From the NCBI GenBank assembly GCA_036271555.1, contig DATBAK010000059.1, positions 1-64,000 of the forward strand: a stretch of DNA of 64,000 bases, read 5' to 3'. The DNA is from Acidimicrobiia bacterium (GTDB lineage: Bacteria; Actinomycetota; Acidimicrobiia; IMCC26256; PALSA-610). Position 1 is the first letter of the stretch, and each line of letters begins with the position of its first letter. Both the position numbers and the translations under genes were made by a program. Positions 32,814-40,910 of the stretch are shown piece by piece. The notes below the pieces were generated by a model. It saw only the letters and a program-made list of their open reading frames with translations, searched no databases and had not been told where the DNA came from.

Positions 32814-34492
32814 CGGAGTCCCAGCAGCGCGGTGTCGTCGGCTGATCCGGTCGGGATCGACGTGGCGAGGATGCTCGAGAGCCGATCGGACAGCGAACCG
32901 TCGAGGCCGAGCGATCCCTGGCGGAGCCGCTCGCGGCCGATGTCGAGGTGTTCTCCTCGCCGCTCGACGAGGCCATCGGTGTACGCAAGCACGGTCGCAC
33001 CCATCGGGATCTCAACGGAGACGGCACTATAGGGCGCTCCGGTCTCGACCCCGAGGGGCGCGCCGATCGGCGAGGGGAGGAACCGGGCGTCGCCGCCGGC
33101 GACGAGCAACGGCTCGGGATGGCCGGCGTTCGCGAACGTCATGCGGTGGCCGGCCACGTCGACGACGCCGCAGACGGCCGTCGCGAAGTGCCCGTCGCGC
33201 GCCACGCTGATGAGCCGTGCGACCTTGGCGAGCATCGTCTCCGGAGCGTCGCCCTGCATCGCGTACGCGCGGAACGCGTAGCGGAGCTCGGCCATCGTCG
33301 TCGCGGCGCGCAGCCCGTGTCCGGATACGTCGCCGACGACGAACACGACGCGACCGTCGTCGAGCTCGACGACGTCGTACCAGTCGCCACCGACATCGAA
33401 GCCCTCCGCGCCCGCGACGTAGCGCGCCGCGAGCTCGACGCCGGAAACGTCGGGAAGCACATCGGGTAACAGCCCGTGCTGAAGTGCGACCGTCACGTTG
33501 CGTTGCTCGCGATAGAGCTCGTCGTTCTCGCGCGCGAGAGATTCGGCGTGGTCGCGGCGGCGCGAGAGCCGCTCGACGAGGAACGCACCCGCGAGGGTGA
33601 GCACGAGGCCGGCGAGCGCCAGCGCCCACGGCAGCCGCGCGAGCAGCTCGCCACCGAGCTCGCCGCGCGCCTGGACGACGAGGAGGATCTGCGCGGAACC
33701 GAACGTCACGAGCTGCGACGAGCGCCGGCCGCCGAGCAGCGCGCCGCCCGTGCTCGTCGCGATCAGCTCGTCGGGATCGGCACGACGACCGAGGAACAGC
33801 GCGTAGTCGAGATCGGAGAACGCGGAGTTCGTGTCGACGCGCGCGCGCCGACCCGCAGGCAGCGACGCCTCGACGTAGACGACGTAGTGCGTGCCCGCGC
33901 CGGGCGCGGCGTAGCCGTAGCCGAGCCGCCGATCGCGCGCCTTCAGCAGGTCGTTGATGACGATCGTTCCCTGGCTCTTGGGCGGGCGCAGCACCCGCGC
34001 GATCGCGGCGGACGACTCGCTCGCGAGCTCGGGCGCGGTCCCGACCGTGACGACCCGCCGCAACGACGTGGGCGACACCGACCAGAGCGTGGCGCTCGTG
34101 AACCGGCCCGAGCCGACCATCGGCGCGAGGACCTGACGGAACGGTCCGGGTGATCCTGCGGTCGCGGCGGCGAGGACTGCCGCCGTCGCGAGCGGCGTCT
34201 GGATGTCGGGGATCGCGGCGCCGACGACCGCGGCCGCCTCGAGCGCCCGTTGATGCAGCAGCCGGCGCTCGTTGCTCTCGTGGAGATGTTGTGATCCGAG
34301 CGACAGCGTGCTCGTGATGAGCAGGCCGACGACGAGCACGGCGACCGATCCCGCGTGCACCATCGAAGTCCGGCGCCGCTTCGCAGCCGGAGTGGGGCGT
34401 TCGAGCCGGTCGGGCGCGCCGAGGGCGTGTGATGGCGCGCTCGGCGCACCGCCGTGCGGTGCTTCGTCCGTGACCGGCGCACCGCGGGACAT
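32801..34492 (-). CDS. Membrane-anchored PP2C/SpoIIE phosphatase with extracytoplasmic sensor
   Basis: 563 residues. A cytoplasmic leader of about 45 residues, a membrane helix (about 48-66), an extracytoplasmic domain to about 285 and a second helix (about 290-308) precede a short coiled linker and a SpoIIE-type PP2C domain (about 335-563) with GGDWYDV, VVGDVSGHG, YTDGLVERR and ADDTALL. It senses something outside the cell and dephosphorylates the STAS protein encoded just downstream. ATG start MSRGAPVT chosen; a longer frame upstream lacks support. First gene of the partner-switching operon. Confidence 0.9.
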   Translation of the reverse strand: MSRGAPVTDEAPHGGAPSAPSHALGAPDRLERPTPAAKRRRTSMVHAGSVAVLVVGLLITSTLSLGSQHLHESNERRLLHQRALEAAAVVGAAIPDIQTPLATAAVLAAATAGSPGPFRQVLAPMVGSGRFTSATLWSVSPTSLRRVVTVGTAPELASESSAAIARVLRPPKSQGTIVINDLLKARDRRLGYGYAAPGAGTHYVVYVEASLPAGRRARVDTNSAFSDLDYALFLGRRADPDELIATSTGGALLGGRRSSQLVTFGSAQILLVVQARGELGGELLARLPWALALAGLVLTLAGAFLVERLSRRRDHAESLARENDELYREQRNVTVALQHGLLPDVLPDVSGVELAARYVAGAEGFDVGGDWYDVVELDDGRVVFVVGDVSGHGLRAATTMAELRYAFRAYAMQGDAPETMLAKVARLISVARDGHFATAVCGVVDVAGHRMTFANAGHPEPLLVAGGDARFLPSPIGAPLGVETGAPYSAVSVEIPMGATVLAYTDGLVERRGEHLDIGRERLRQGSLGLDGSLSDRLSSILATSIPTGSADDTALLGLRWLS

Positions 34493-34579
34493 GGCCGCAG
34501 AGCGTAGTGGCCAGATGCTGACCTGCGCCTCAGGCCGTGACGGTTTCACCACGACCCACGCCGCGGTACTGGAGGACCC

Positions 34580-34942
34580 GTGACTCCCGACCAAGAGCCG
34601 ACCCCCACGCCCGTCGCGCAGGACGCGCAAACGCTGACCGAGGCGGTCGCGGCCCTGGAGGCCGCCGGCTACACCGGCCAGTTCCGAGTGCTCGAGCTCG
34701 CCCGCCTGCAGTGCCTCACGTGCCGGCGGGAGTTCGCGGGGACGCGCGCGGCGATCGAGTCACTGCGCCGGCTCGAGGGCGCATCCGATCCCGACGACAT
34801 GCTCGCGGTGATCGCGCTCCGGTGCCCGGAGTGCGGCGCGCTGGGGTCGCTCGTGATCGGCTACGGACCTGACGCGTCGCTCGAGGAGTCGCAGCTCCTC
34901 CTCGAACTGCAGGACGAGCGCCCCGAAGGCGGCTCGGTCTAG
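34580..34942 (+). CDS. Small protein with two CxxC pairs, likely zinc ribbon
   Basis: 120 residues. CLTC (Cys45/48) and CPEC (Cys82/85) are spaced as in a zinc ribbon; the second sits in RCPECGALG. The N-terminal 40 residues are acidic and helical. GGAGG precedes the GTG start. I recognise no family. Its stop codon and that of the convergent HiPIP-like gene share the same CTAG, a four-base overlap of 3' ends. Confidence 0.65.
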   Translation: MTPDQEPTPTPVAQDAQTLTEAVAALEAAGYTGQFRVLELARLQCLTCRREFAGTRAAIESLRRLEGASDPDDMLAVIALRCPECGALGSLVIGYGPDASLEESQLLLELQDERPEGGSV

Positions 34943-35187
34943 CCCGCTTCGGGGATCTTCTCCCACCACTGGCACCACCACTGTGCGCCCACGAGGATGC
35001 GCAGCTTCGGGTGCCAGCAGTACGACAGATCGGCGGTCGGCTCGAGGTAGTACAAGCAGTTCTCGCACTGCTCGGCACCCGACGGCTTCCCGATGAGCAC
35101 GGCGTTCGCGGCGAGATGGCGGAGCTCCAAGGAGAGCTTCTCGTCGATCTCCTTGGGTTCCGGCTCGGGGATGACGTAGTCGCTCAC
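34939..35187 (-). CDS. HiPIP-like four-cysteine protein (82 aa)
   Basis: 82 residues with cysteines at 41, 44, 57 and 72: C-x2-C-x12-C-x14-C. The order, the aromatic residues around the second pair (NCLYYL) and the GAQWWCQWW ending resemble high-potential iron-sulfur proteins, which hold a [4Fe-4S] cluster with C-x2-C-x(n)-C-x(n)-C and a W-C near the end. HiPIPs are normally exported, but this one has no signal peptide; its N-terminus is acidic and proline rich. A zinc-binding alternative cannot be excluded. Confidence 0.5.
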   Translation of the reverse strand: MSDYVIPEPEPKEIDEKLSLELRHLAANAVLIGKPSGAEQCENCLYYLEPTADLSYCWHPKLRILVGAQWWCQWWEKIPEAG

Positions 35188-35335
35188 GGCGCGAACGCTA
35201 CCGGGAGCGCGACGGGCCTCCCGAACCGCGACGCGCGGCGCGCGGCGCGCGCTCGTTACATCAACGTTGGCTCAACGACGAGTGGCTTCTGCTCATAGGG
35301 CGTATAACCGGTGCAGGTTGACCGAAGGAGTGGGG

Positions 35336-36034
35336 GTGAACGTCATGGTGGGTGCCCAGGCTCGCGTCCTCGTGGTGGAAGACCTCGAGTCGGCGCGTGA
35401 GCTGGCGGTCGAAGCTCTCGAGGCGCACGGTTTTTCGACAACGACGTGCGCCGACGGCGCGGCGGCGTTGCAGGCGATCCGGGGCGAGCCGCTGAACGCG
35501 GTGGTGCTCGATCTCGGGCTGCCGTCGATGAGCGGCTTCGATCTGCTCCAGGAGCTCCGGCGCGCGAGCGACATCCCGGTCGTGATCGTGAGCGGCCGCG
35601 CCGAAGAGGGCGACCGCCTGCAGGGACTGCGGCTCGGTGCCGACGACTACCTCGTCAAGCCGTTCTCGCCACGCGAGCTCGGTGAGCGCGTGCGCGCGGT
35701 GCTGCGGCGGTCGAATCCCTCGTCCCGCACGGAATCACTCGTGTTCGACGGCATCGAGATCAACCTCAGCGCGCGCGAAGTGCGCGTCGACGGTGAGGTC
35801 GTCGCGCTGACACCGCTCGAGTTCACGCTCCTCGTGTTCCTCGCGAGCTCGCCGCGCCGCGTGTTCTCGCGCGCGGACCTGTTGCGTGCGGTGTGGGGCT
35901 CCGATGCCGGGTGGCAGACGCCCGCGACCGTGACCGAGCACGTGCGCCGGCTGCGGCGCAAGCTCGAGCCGTCAAGCGGAGGGAAGTGCTGGATCGTGAC
36001 CGTGCGCGGCGCCGGGTACCGGTTCGAGCCGTAG
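35336..36034 (+). CDS. OmpR-family response regulator
   Basis: 232 residues: receiver (VVEDLES, phospho-Asp in VLDLGLPSMSG, VSGRAEE, VKPFSP) and winged helix (LTPLEFTLLVFLASSPRRVFSRADLLRAVWG...VTEHVRRLRRKLEP...RGAGYRFEP). The GTG at 35336 has GAAGGAG five bases upstream; an ATG three codons on is an alternative. A TATAAC hexamer at 35303 may be its -10. Its 3' end overlaps by 63 bases, in antisense, with the convergent histidine kinase gene. Target genes unknown. Confidence 0.93.
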   Translation: MNVMVGAQARVLVVEDLESARELAVEALEAHGFSTTTCADGAAALQAIRGEPLNAVVLDLGLPSMSGFDLLQELRRASDIPVVIVSGRAEEGDRLQGLRLGADDYLVKPFSPRELGERVRAVLRRSNPSSRTESLVFDGIEINLSAREVRVDGEVVALTPLEFTLLVFLASSPRRVFSRADLLRAVWGSDAGWQTPATVTEHVRRLRRKLEPSSGGKCWIVTVRGAGYRFEP

Positions 36035-37147
36035 CCGGTCCGGCGTGAGCGGCAGCGCGATCCGGAAGGTCGCGCCGGGCTCGTCGGTCTCGATCACGTC
36101 GAGCGATCCGCCCATCGCCTCCATCAAGGCGCGGCTCACGCACAGCCCGAGCCCCGTGCCGGCGACACCGCGTCGACTCGCGTCGAGCCGTTCGAACGGC
36201 TCGAAGATGCGCTCGCGCTGCGCGCGGTCGATGCCGGGCCCGCTGTCGTGCACGTCGACCGCGGCGACGCGACCGTCGAGCGACGTGGTGACGGTGACGG
36301 TGCTCCCCTCGGGGCCGAACTTCAACGCGTTGGTGAGCACGTTCAGCAGCACCTGGTGCAGGCGTTGCGCGTTCCCCGTCGCGGTGACCGGGCCGCCGGC
36401 GCGCGCGTCGGTGTGCAACGTGATGGTGCGCTCACCGGCCAGGGGCTCGAGCACGTCGAGGGCCTTGCCGACCGCCGTGTCGACGTCGACGTGCTCGCGC
36501 ATCAGCGAGCCGGACGGATCCTCGAGGCGCGCGAGATACAGCGCGGTGTCGAGCAGGCTCACGAGCTGCGCGCCGCTCTCCTGCATGAGCGTCGCCCAGC
36601 GGTGCTGCTTCTCGTTGAGCGTCGAGCTGGTGAGCAGCTCCGCGAAGCCGAGCATCGAGCTCAACGGTGTGCGCATCTCGTGGCTCAGCTCGGCGAGGAA
36701 CGCGACCTTGGCCGCGTGCTCGCGCGTTCGCACCTCGGGCACCTCGACGGCGTCGATGATCGCCAGCCGGCTCGAGTAGGTGCCGCTCGCGTCGAAGAGC
36801 GGCGTGCTCGTGACGTGGACGCGGCGGGGCCCGCCGTGCACGGGGTGGATCACGTAGTCGAGGTCGACCTTCCGCGGCTCGTCGGCGACCCGTTCGAGGT
36901 GGCGCTGCACGCGTTGCGCGCCATCGGGATCGAGGCGATCGATCCACGCCTCCGGTCCCTTGAGGATCTCGTCGTAGGGGAGGCCCATCACCTCGGCGCT
37001 CGCGTGGGTCGCCCACACGACGCGGTACGGCTCGCGCGTCGCCAGGATCACGCCGATCGGCAGATTGAGCGCGAGGTCGTCGACCAGCGCCGCCCGTTCT
37101 TGTGTGGTGAGGTCGATCGTGTCCGCCCGTGAAGCTGGGTCGCGCAT
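35972..37147 (-). CDS. PAS-containing sensor histidine kinase
   Basis: 391 residues, soluble. PAS domain (about 25-135), then HisKA with His156 in ELSHEMRTPLSSML and a HATPase domain with VLTNALKFGPEG, DSGPGID and GTGLGL. No membrane segment, so the signal is intracellular. Convergent with the OmpR-type regulator, whose coding end it overlaps by 63 bases; these two are probably a cognate pair despite the unusual orientation. Divergent from the hybrid kinase that opens the chemosensory region; about 270 bases lie between, with no further gene. Confidence 0.9.
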   Translation of the reverse strand: MRDPASRADTIDLTTQERAALVDDLALNLPIGVILATREPYRVVWATHASAEVMGLPYDEILKGPEAWIDRLDPDGAQRVQRHLERVADEPRKVDLDYVIHPVHGGPRRVHVTSTPLFDASGTYSSRLAIIDAVEVPEVRTREHAAKVAFLAELSHEMRTPLSSMLGFAELLTSSTLNEKQHRWATLMQESGAQLVSLLDTALYLARLEDPSGSLMREHVDVDTAVGKALDVLEPLAGERTITLHTDARAGGPVTATGNAQRLHQVLLNVLTNALKFGPEGSTVTVTTSLDGRVAAVDVHDSGPGIDRAQRERIFEPFERLDASRRGVAGTGLGLCVSRALMEAMGGSLDVIETDEPGATFRIALPLTPDRLRLEPVPGAAHGHDPALPSA

Positions 37148-37420
37148 CGATTGCTACTCGTGAAGGCGGCCGAAGCGCCGAGATCTCGAGTCCGTCGCGC
37201 GAATCGACATGTTGGCCCGCTTGCCTCTCCCCCGAATGCAGTCGGATCGTAGCCGTCGAATTGCGGCTACGGAGCGTGCTCGGGGCGTCGTCGACGCGCG
37301 GCGAGGCACCGCGCGCCCGTGTGACGAATCGTTGTGAATTCCGTGGTTGAACTGCCGCGTTGTGTCGCCGACAAGACGCCAGCGCTCTCCATTGCTCGGA
37401 GAGGCGAACGAGGCGGGAAC

Positions 37421-39481
37421 ATGCACGACGACATCGGCGGGGAGGGAAACGCGACGGGCGGCGACGCGCGTCGCATGGTGCCCTTCGGCGCGAGCGCGCC
37501 GCGCGCGCTGATCGTCGATGACGATTCGATGTTGCGGACGCTGTTCTCGCGTGTGCTGAACGGTGCCGGTATCGAGACGACGGTCGCGGAAGACGGTGCG
37601 GCCGCGCTCGAGATCCTGCAGCAGGACCCGACGTACGTCGTGATCCTCGACAACCACATGCCCGGCATCACCGGACTCGAGGTCGTGCGGAAGCTGCGCG
37701 CCAATCCGGAGACGGTGAACATTCCCGTGATCCTCGTCACCGGCGAGGCCGACCTCTCGGACCGCGTACGCGGGCTCGAGCTCGGCGCCGACGACTACCT
37801 CACCAAGCCGGTGGAACCCGACGAGCTCGTCGTGCGCGTGCGCGCGCAGCTGCGCCGGAGCTTCTCGGCCGACCCGTTGCGCACCTTCGTCGAATCTGCG
37901 AACGACGCGTTCGTCGCGTGGGACGCCGAAGGGCTCGTCACCGAGTGGACCACGCACGCCGAGGTCCTGTTCGGCTGGCGGCGGGACGAGATCATCGGCA
38001 AGCCGTTCACCTCGACGGTGCTCGCGCCGCGCCACCGTGAGGCGCACGAGGATCGCATGCGCCGGTTCGCGAGCGCGGGTGAGGCGCCGCTGCTCGGCGA
38101 GTGGATCGAGCTCACCGGTCGGCACCGCGACGGGCGCGACATCCCGGTCGAGATGACGATCTGGATCGTCGACGACCACGGCCGCCGGATCTTCAGCGCC
38201 TTCATGCGGGACCTCCGTGCGAAGCGCGACATCCAGAACGCACTGCGCGAGAGCGCGCAGCTCCAGGCGCTCGTCGAGTCGTCGCCCGACATCATCCTGC
38301 TCACCGATACCGACGGCGTCATCCTCTACACGTCGCCCTCGGCGCGCGACATCCTCGGGTTCGAACCCGACGACCTGTACGGCCGGTGCTGCGACGATCT
38401 CGTCTACGCGGACGACCGCGTGGAGTTCATTCGCGCCCGGAGCCGCTCGCTGGCTTCGGGCGCGGACATCGCGACGACCCACCGCTTCGTCACCGCGGAA
38501 GGCGGGCAGGTGTGGGTGGAGGCGAGCTCCGCGGCCACGCGCCACCGTGTGACGGGCAAGATCACGGGGCTCGAGCTCGTCGCGCGCGACATCACGAACC
38601 GCAAGATCGCAGAGGAGGAGCGCGAGCAGGTCATGGCCGACCTCGCGCGCGCCAACACGAACCTGCGCGACGCGATCTCACGCGAGCAGCGCATGGTCGA
38701 GGACCTGCAGAAGCTCGACCGCCTCAAGACCGAGTTCGTCGCGACCGTCTCGCACGAGCTGCGCACGCCGCTCACGAGCATCAGCGGCTACGTCGAGATG
38801 CTCGTCGACCAGGGCGGAGGCGAGCTCACGCCGAGGCAGCAGTCGATGCTCGACGTGGTCGAGCGCAACACGCGCCGGCTCCTGTTGATGATCGACAACC
38901 TGCTCACGATCGGGCGCATCGAGGCCGGAGCGTTCGACATCGAGCCCGGTCCCGTCGAGGCGGTGCCGCTCATTCGCGGCGCGATCAGGGCCATGTTGCC
39001 GACCGCGCAGGAGCGCGACATCACGCTCCAGGTCGACTTCCTGCACAACCCGGGCATCGTGCTCGCCGACGCCGCGCAGTTCGACCGCGCGCTGCTGAAC
39101 GTGCTGTCGAATGCCGTGAAGTTCACGCCGGCGGGCGGGCGCGTCACCGTGACGACCGATCGCGTCGACGACGAGGTGATGGTCAGCATCGCCGATACCG
39201 GCGTGGGCATCCCCCTCGACGAGCAGGAGCGGCTCTTCACGCCGTTCTTCCGCTCGTCGACGTCGGTGAAGTCGGAGACGCAGGGCACGGGCCTCGGGCT
39301 CGTGATCGTGAAGAACATCGTCGAGGGGCACGGGGGTTCGATCCGTCTCGACTCGACGCCCGACATCGGCACGACGGTGACCATGACCATCCCGGCCGAG
39401 CCGCAACATCCCGTCGTTCACGCGAGCGACGACGTTTCACACCAGGAAGGACAGCGCCATGACGTCGATTCTCGTCGTTGA
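37421..39481 (+). CDS. REC-PAS-PAS histidine kinase
   Basis: 686 residues. N-terminal receiver (VDDDSML, phospho-Asp in VVILDNHMPGITG, LTKPVEP; about 25-140), two PAS domains (about 150-265 and 285-400, the latter VESSPDIILLTDTDGVILYTSPSA...), a coiled linker, HisKA with His445 in TVSHELRTPLTSISGY, and a HATPase domain with VLSNAVKFTPAGG, DTGVGIP and GTGLGLVI. Soluble. The receiver at the front suggests it is itself a phosphorelay target. The ATG with GAGGCGGG upstream is preferred over a GTG at 37334. Overlaps the next gene by 23 bases. First gene of the plus-strand signalling array. Confidence 0.88.
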   Translation: MHDDIGGEGNATGGDARRMVPFGASAPRALIVDDDSMLRTLFSRVLNGAGIETTVAEDGAAALEILQQDPTYVVILDNHMPGITGLEVVRKLRANPETVNIPVILVTGEADLSDRVRGLELGADDYLTKPVEPDELVVRVRAQLRRSFSADPLRTFVESANDAFVAWDAEGLVTEWTTHAEVLFGWRRDEIIGKPFTSTVLAPRHREAHEDRMRRFASAGEAPLLGEWIELTGRHRDGRDIPVEMTIWIVDDHGRRIFSAFMRDLRAKRDIQNALRESAQLQALVESSPDIILLTDTDGVILYTSPSARDILGFEPDDLYGRCCDDLVYADDRVEFIRARSRSLASGADIATTHRFVTAEGGQVWVEASSAATRHRVTGKITGLELVARDITNRKIAEEEREQVMADLARANTNLRDAISREQRMVEDLQKLDRLKTEFVATVSHELRTPLTSISGYVEMLVDQGGGELTPRQQSMLDVVERNTRRLLLMIDNLLTIGRIEAGAFDIEPGPVEAVPLIRGAIRAMLPTAQERDITLQVDFLHNPGIVLADAAQFDRALLNVLSNAVKFTPAGGRVTVTTDRVDDEVMVSIADTGVGIPLDEQERLFTPFFRSSTSVKSETQGTGLGLVIVKNIVEGHGGSIRLDSTPDIGTTVTMTIPAEPQHPVVHASDDVSHQEGQRHDVDSRR

Positions 39482-39830
39482 CGACGACCAGGACATCCGC
39501 GAGCTCGTCGCGTTCAAGCTCGAGCAGTTGGGTTTCGAGGTGCACGCAGAGGCCGACGGCGAGACGGGTCTCGCCGCGGTGATGCAGTTGCAGCCCGACC
39601 TCGTGCTGCTCGACTGGATGATGCCGAAGCTCACGGGCGTCGAGGTCTGCAAGATGCTGCGCGAGGGCGGAGACCACTCGGGCGTGCCCGTGATCCTGCT
39701 CACCGCTCGCGCGCAGGAAGCCGACATCGAGCGTGGCTTCGCGGCCGGCGCCGATGACTACATCGTCAAGCCCTTCAGCCCTCGCGAGCTCGCGAGTCGC
39801 GTCGAAGCGGTCTTGTCGCGGGTGGGGTGA
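39459..39830 (+). CDS. Single-domain response regulator (CheY-like)
   Basis: 123 residues: VVDDDQDI, phospho-Asp in VLLDWMMPKLTG, LLTARAQE and IVKPFSP; all five conserved receiver positions intact. No output domain. It overlaps the hybrid kinase and precedes the HEAT protein by six bases. In this gene order it is the best candidate for the diffusible messenger between the kinase/CheA and the HEAT-glycosyltransferase unit. Confidence 0.92.
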   Translation: MTSILVVDDDQDIRELVAFKLEQLGFEVHAEADGETGLAAVMQLQPDLVLLDWMMPKLTGVEVCKMLREGGDHSGVPVILLTARAQEADIERGFAAGADDYIVKPFSPRELASRVEAVLSRVG

Positions 39831-39836
39831 CGTGCC

Positions 39837-40910
39837 GTGACGATCCATCAAGCCGTTGTCGACGCGCTCTTCGCCGTGTCGGCCGTGCTCGCGGTCCTCG
39901 CAATCGGCACCGCGATCCGTAAGAGCATGCGCGACGCCGCCGACCGTCGGCGTGAGCGCATCGAGGCCGAGGTCCGTCCCCGGTTGCTGAAGCTGCTCGC
40001 GAGCGAAGGCGAGCAGGAAGGCGAGCTCGCGACCGTTGGCGGTCGTGAGGGTCGCGTGCTCGACTCGGTCACCGCGTCGCTGCTCACGAAGCTGCGGGGC
40101 GAGGACCGTGCCGCCGTCGTGCAGATGCTCGAGGCCCGTGGTCTCGTGCAGGCTGCGCAACGCGATCTGCGCGGGCGGGGCGTCGTCAAGCGGGCCCGGG
40201 CCGCGGAGCTGCTCGGCGCCACCGCAGTCCCCGCGGCGTACGACGACCTGACCACCGCGCTGCGCGACCGGAACGAAGAGCTGCGCAGCGTCGCGGCGCG
40301 TGCGCTGGGCCGCATGGGTCTCGCGGAGGCGGTCGCACCGCTGCTCGACTCACTCGATGCCGAGCACCCGATTCCGGCCGGTGTGGTGACGATGTCGCTG
40401 CTGCACATCGGGCCCCCGGCCGAGGAACCGCTGCGCGAGCTCGGGCTCACGCACGAGTCGCCGCAGGCGCGGCGCATCGCCGCCGAGCTGCTCGGCGTAC
40501 AGGGCGCGTTCGCCGCGGTCGGTGCGCTGACCGAGATGGCGCGCGAAGACGAGAATCCCGACGTCCGCACCGCGGCCGTCGCGGCGCTCGGTCGCATCGG
40601 ACATCCGGGCGGCATCGACACGCTCATCGGCTGCTTCTCGGGCGAGACGCCGGCGCCGCTGCGCGCGGCCGCGGCACGCTCGCTCGGACAGGTCGGCAGC
40701 CCGAAGGCACTCGAGGCGCTCGTCGCCGCGGTCGGCCACGAGGAACACATCGTGGCCCGCAACGCGGCGGACGCGCTCACGCGTCTCGGCGGTCCGGGTC
40801 GCGCCGCGCTCTACGACATTGCGCGTCAAGGCGACACCGCGTCGCAGTACGCGCGCGGCGCGCTCAGCGCCGCCGACGCTCGCGCCGTGCGATCTGGGAG
40901 GGCCGCATGA
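39837..40910 (+). CDS. Membrane-anchored HEAT-repeat protein
   Basis: 357 residues. One N-terminal membrane helix (about 9-25), a basic linker, then an alpha-solenoid from about 100 to 345 with repeated R-A-x-A-A-x-x-L-G and L-x-x-x-L-x-D units (SVAARALGRMGLAEAVAPLLDSL, RTAAVAALGRIGHPGGIDTLIGCF, RAAAARSLGQVGSPKALEALVAAV). Solenoids of this type are protein-binding scaffolds. The GTG start lies six bases after a receiver gene and its stop overlaps the glycosyltransferase start, so I infer it links the regulator to the membrane glycosyltransferase. Confidence 0.85.
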   Translation: MTIHQAVVDALFAVSAVLAVLAIGTAIRKSMRDAADRRRERIEAEVRPRLLKLLASEGEQEGELATVGGREGRVLDSVTASLLTKLRGEDRAAVVQMLEARGLVQAAQRDLRGRGVVKRARAAELLGATAVPAAYDDLTTALRDRNEELRSVAARALGRMGLAEAVAPLLDSLDAEHPIPAGVVTMSLLHIGPPAEEPLRELGLTHESPQARRIAAELLGVQGAFAAVGALTEMAREDENPDVRTAAVAALGRIGHPGGIDTLIGCFSGETPAPLRAAAARSLGQVGSPKALEALVAAVGHEEHIVARNAADALTRLGGPGRAALYDIARQGDTASQYARGALSAADARAVRSGRAA

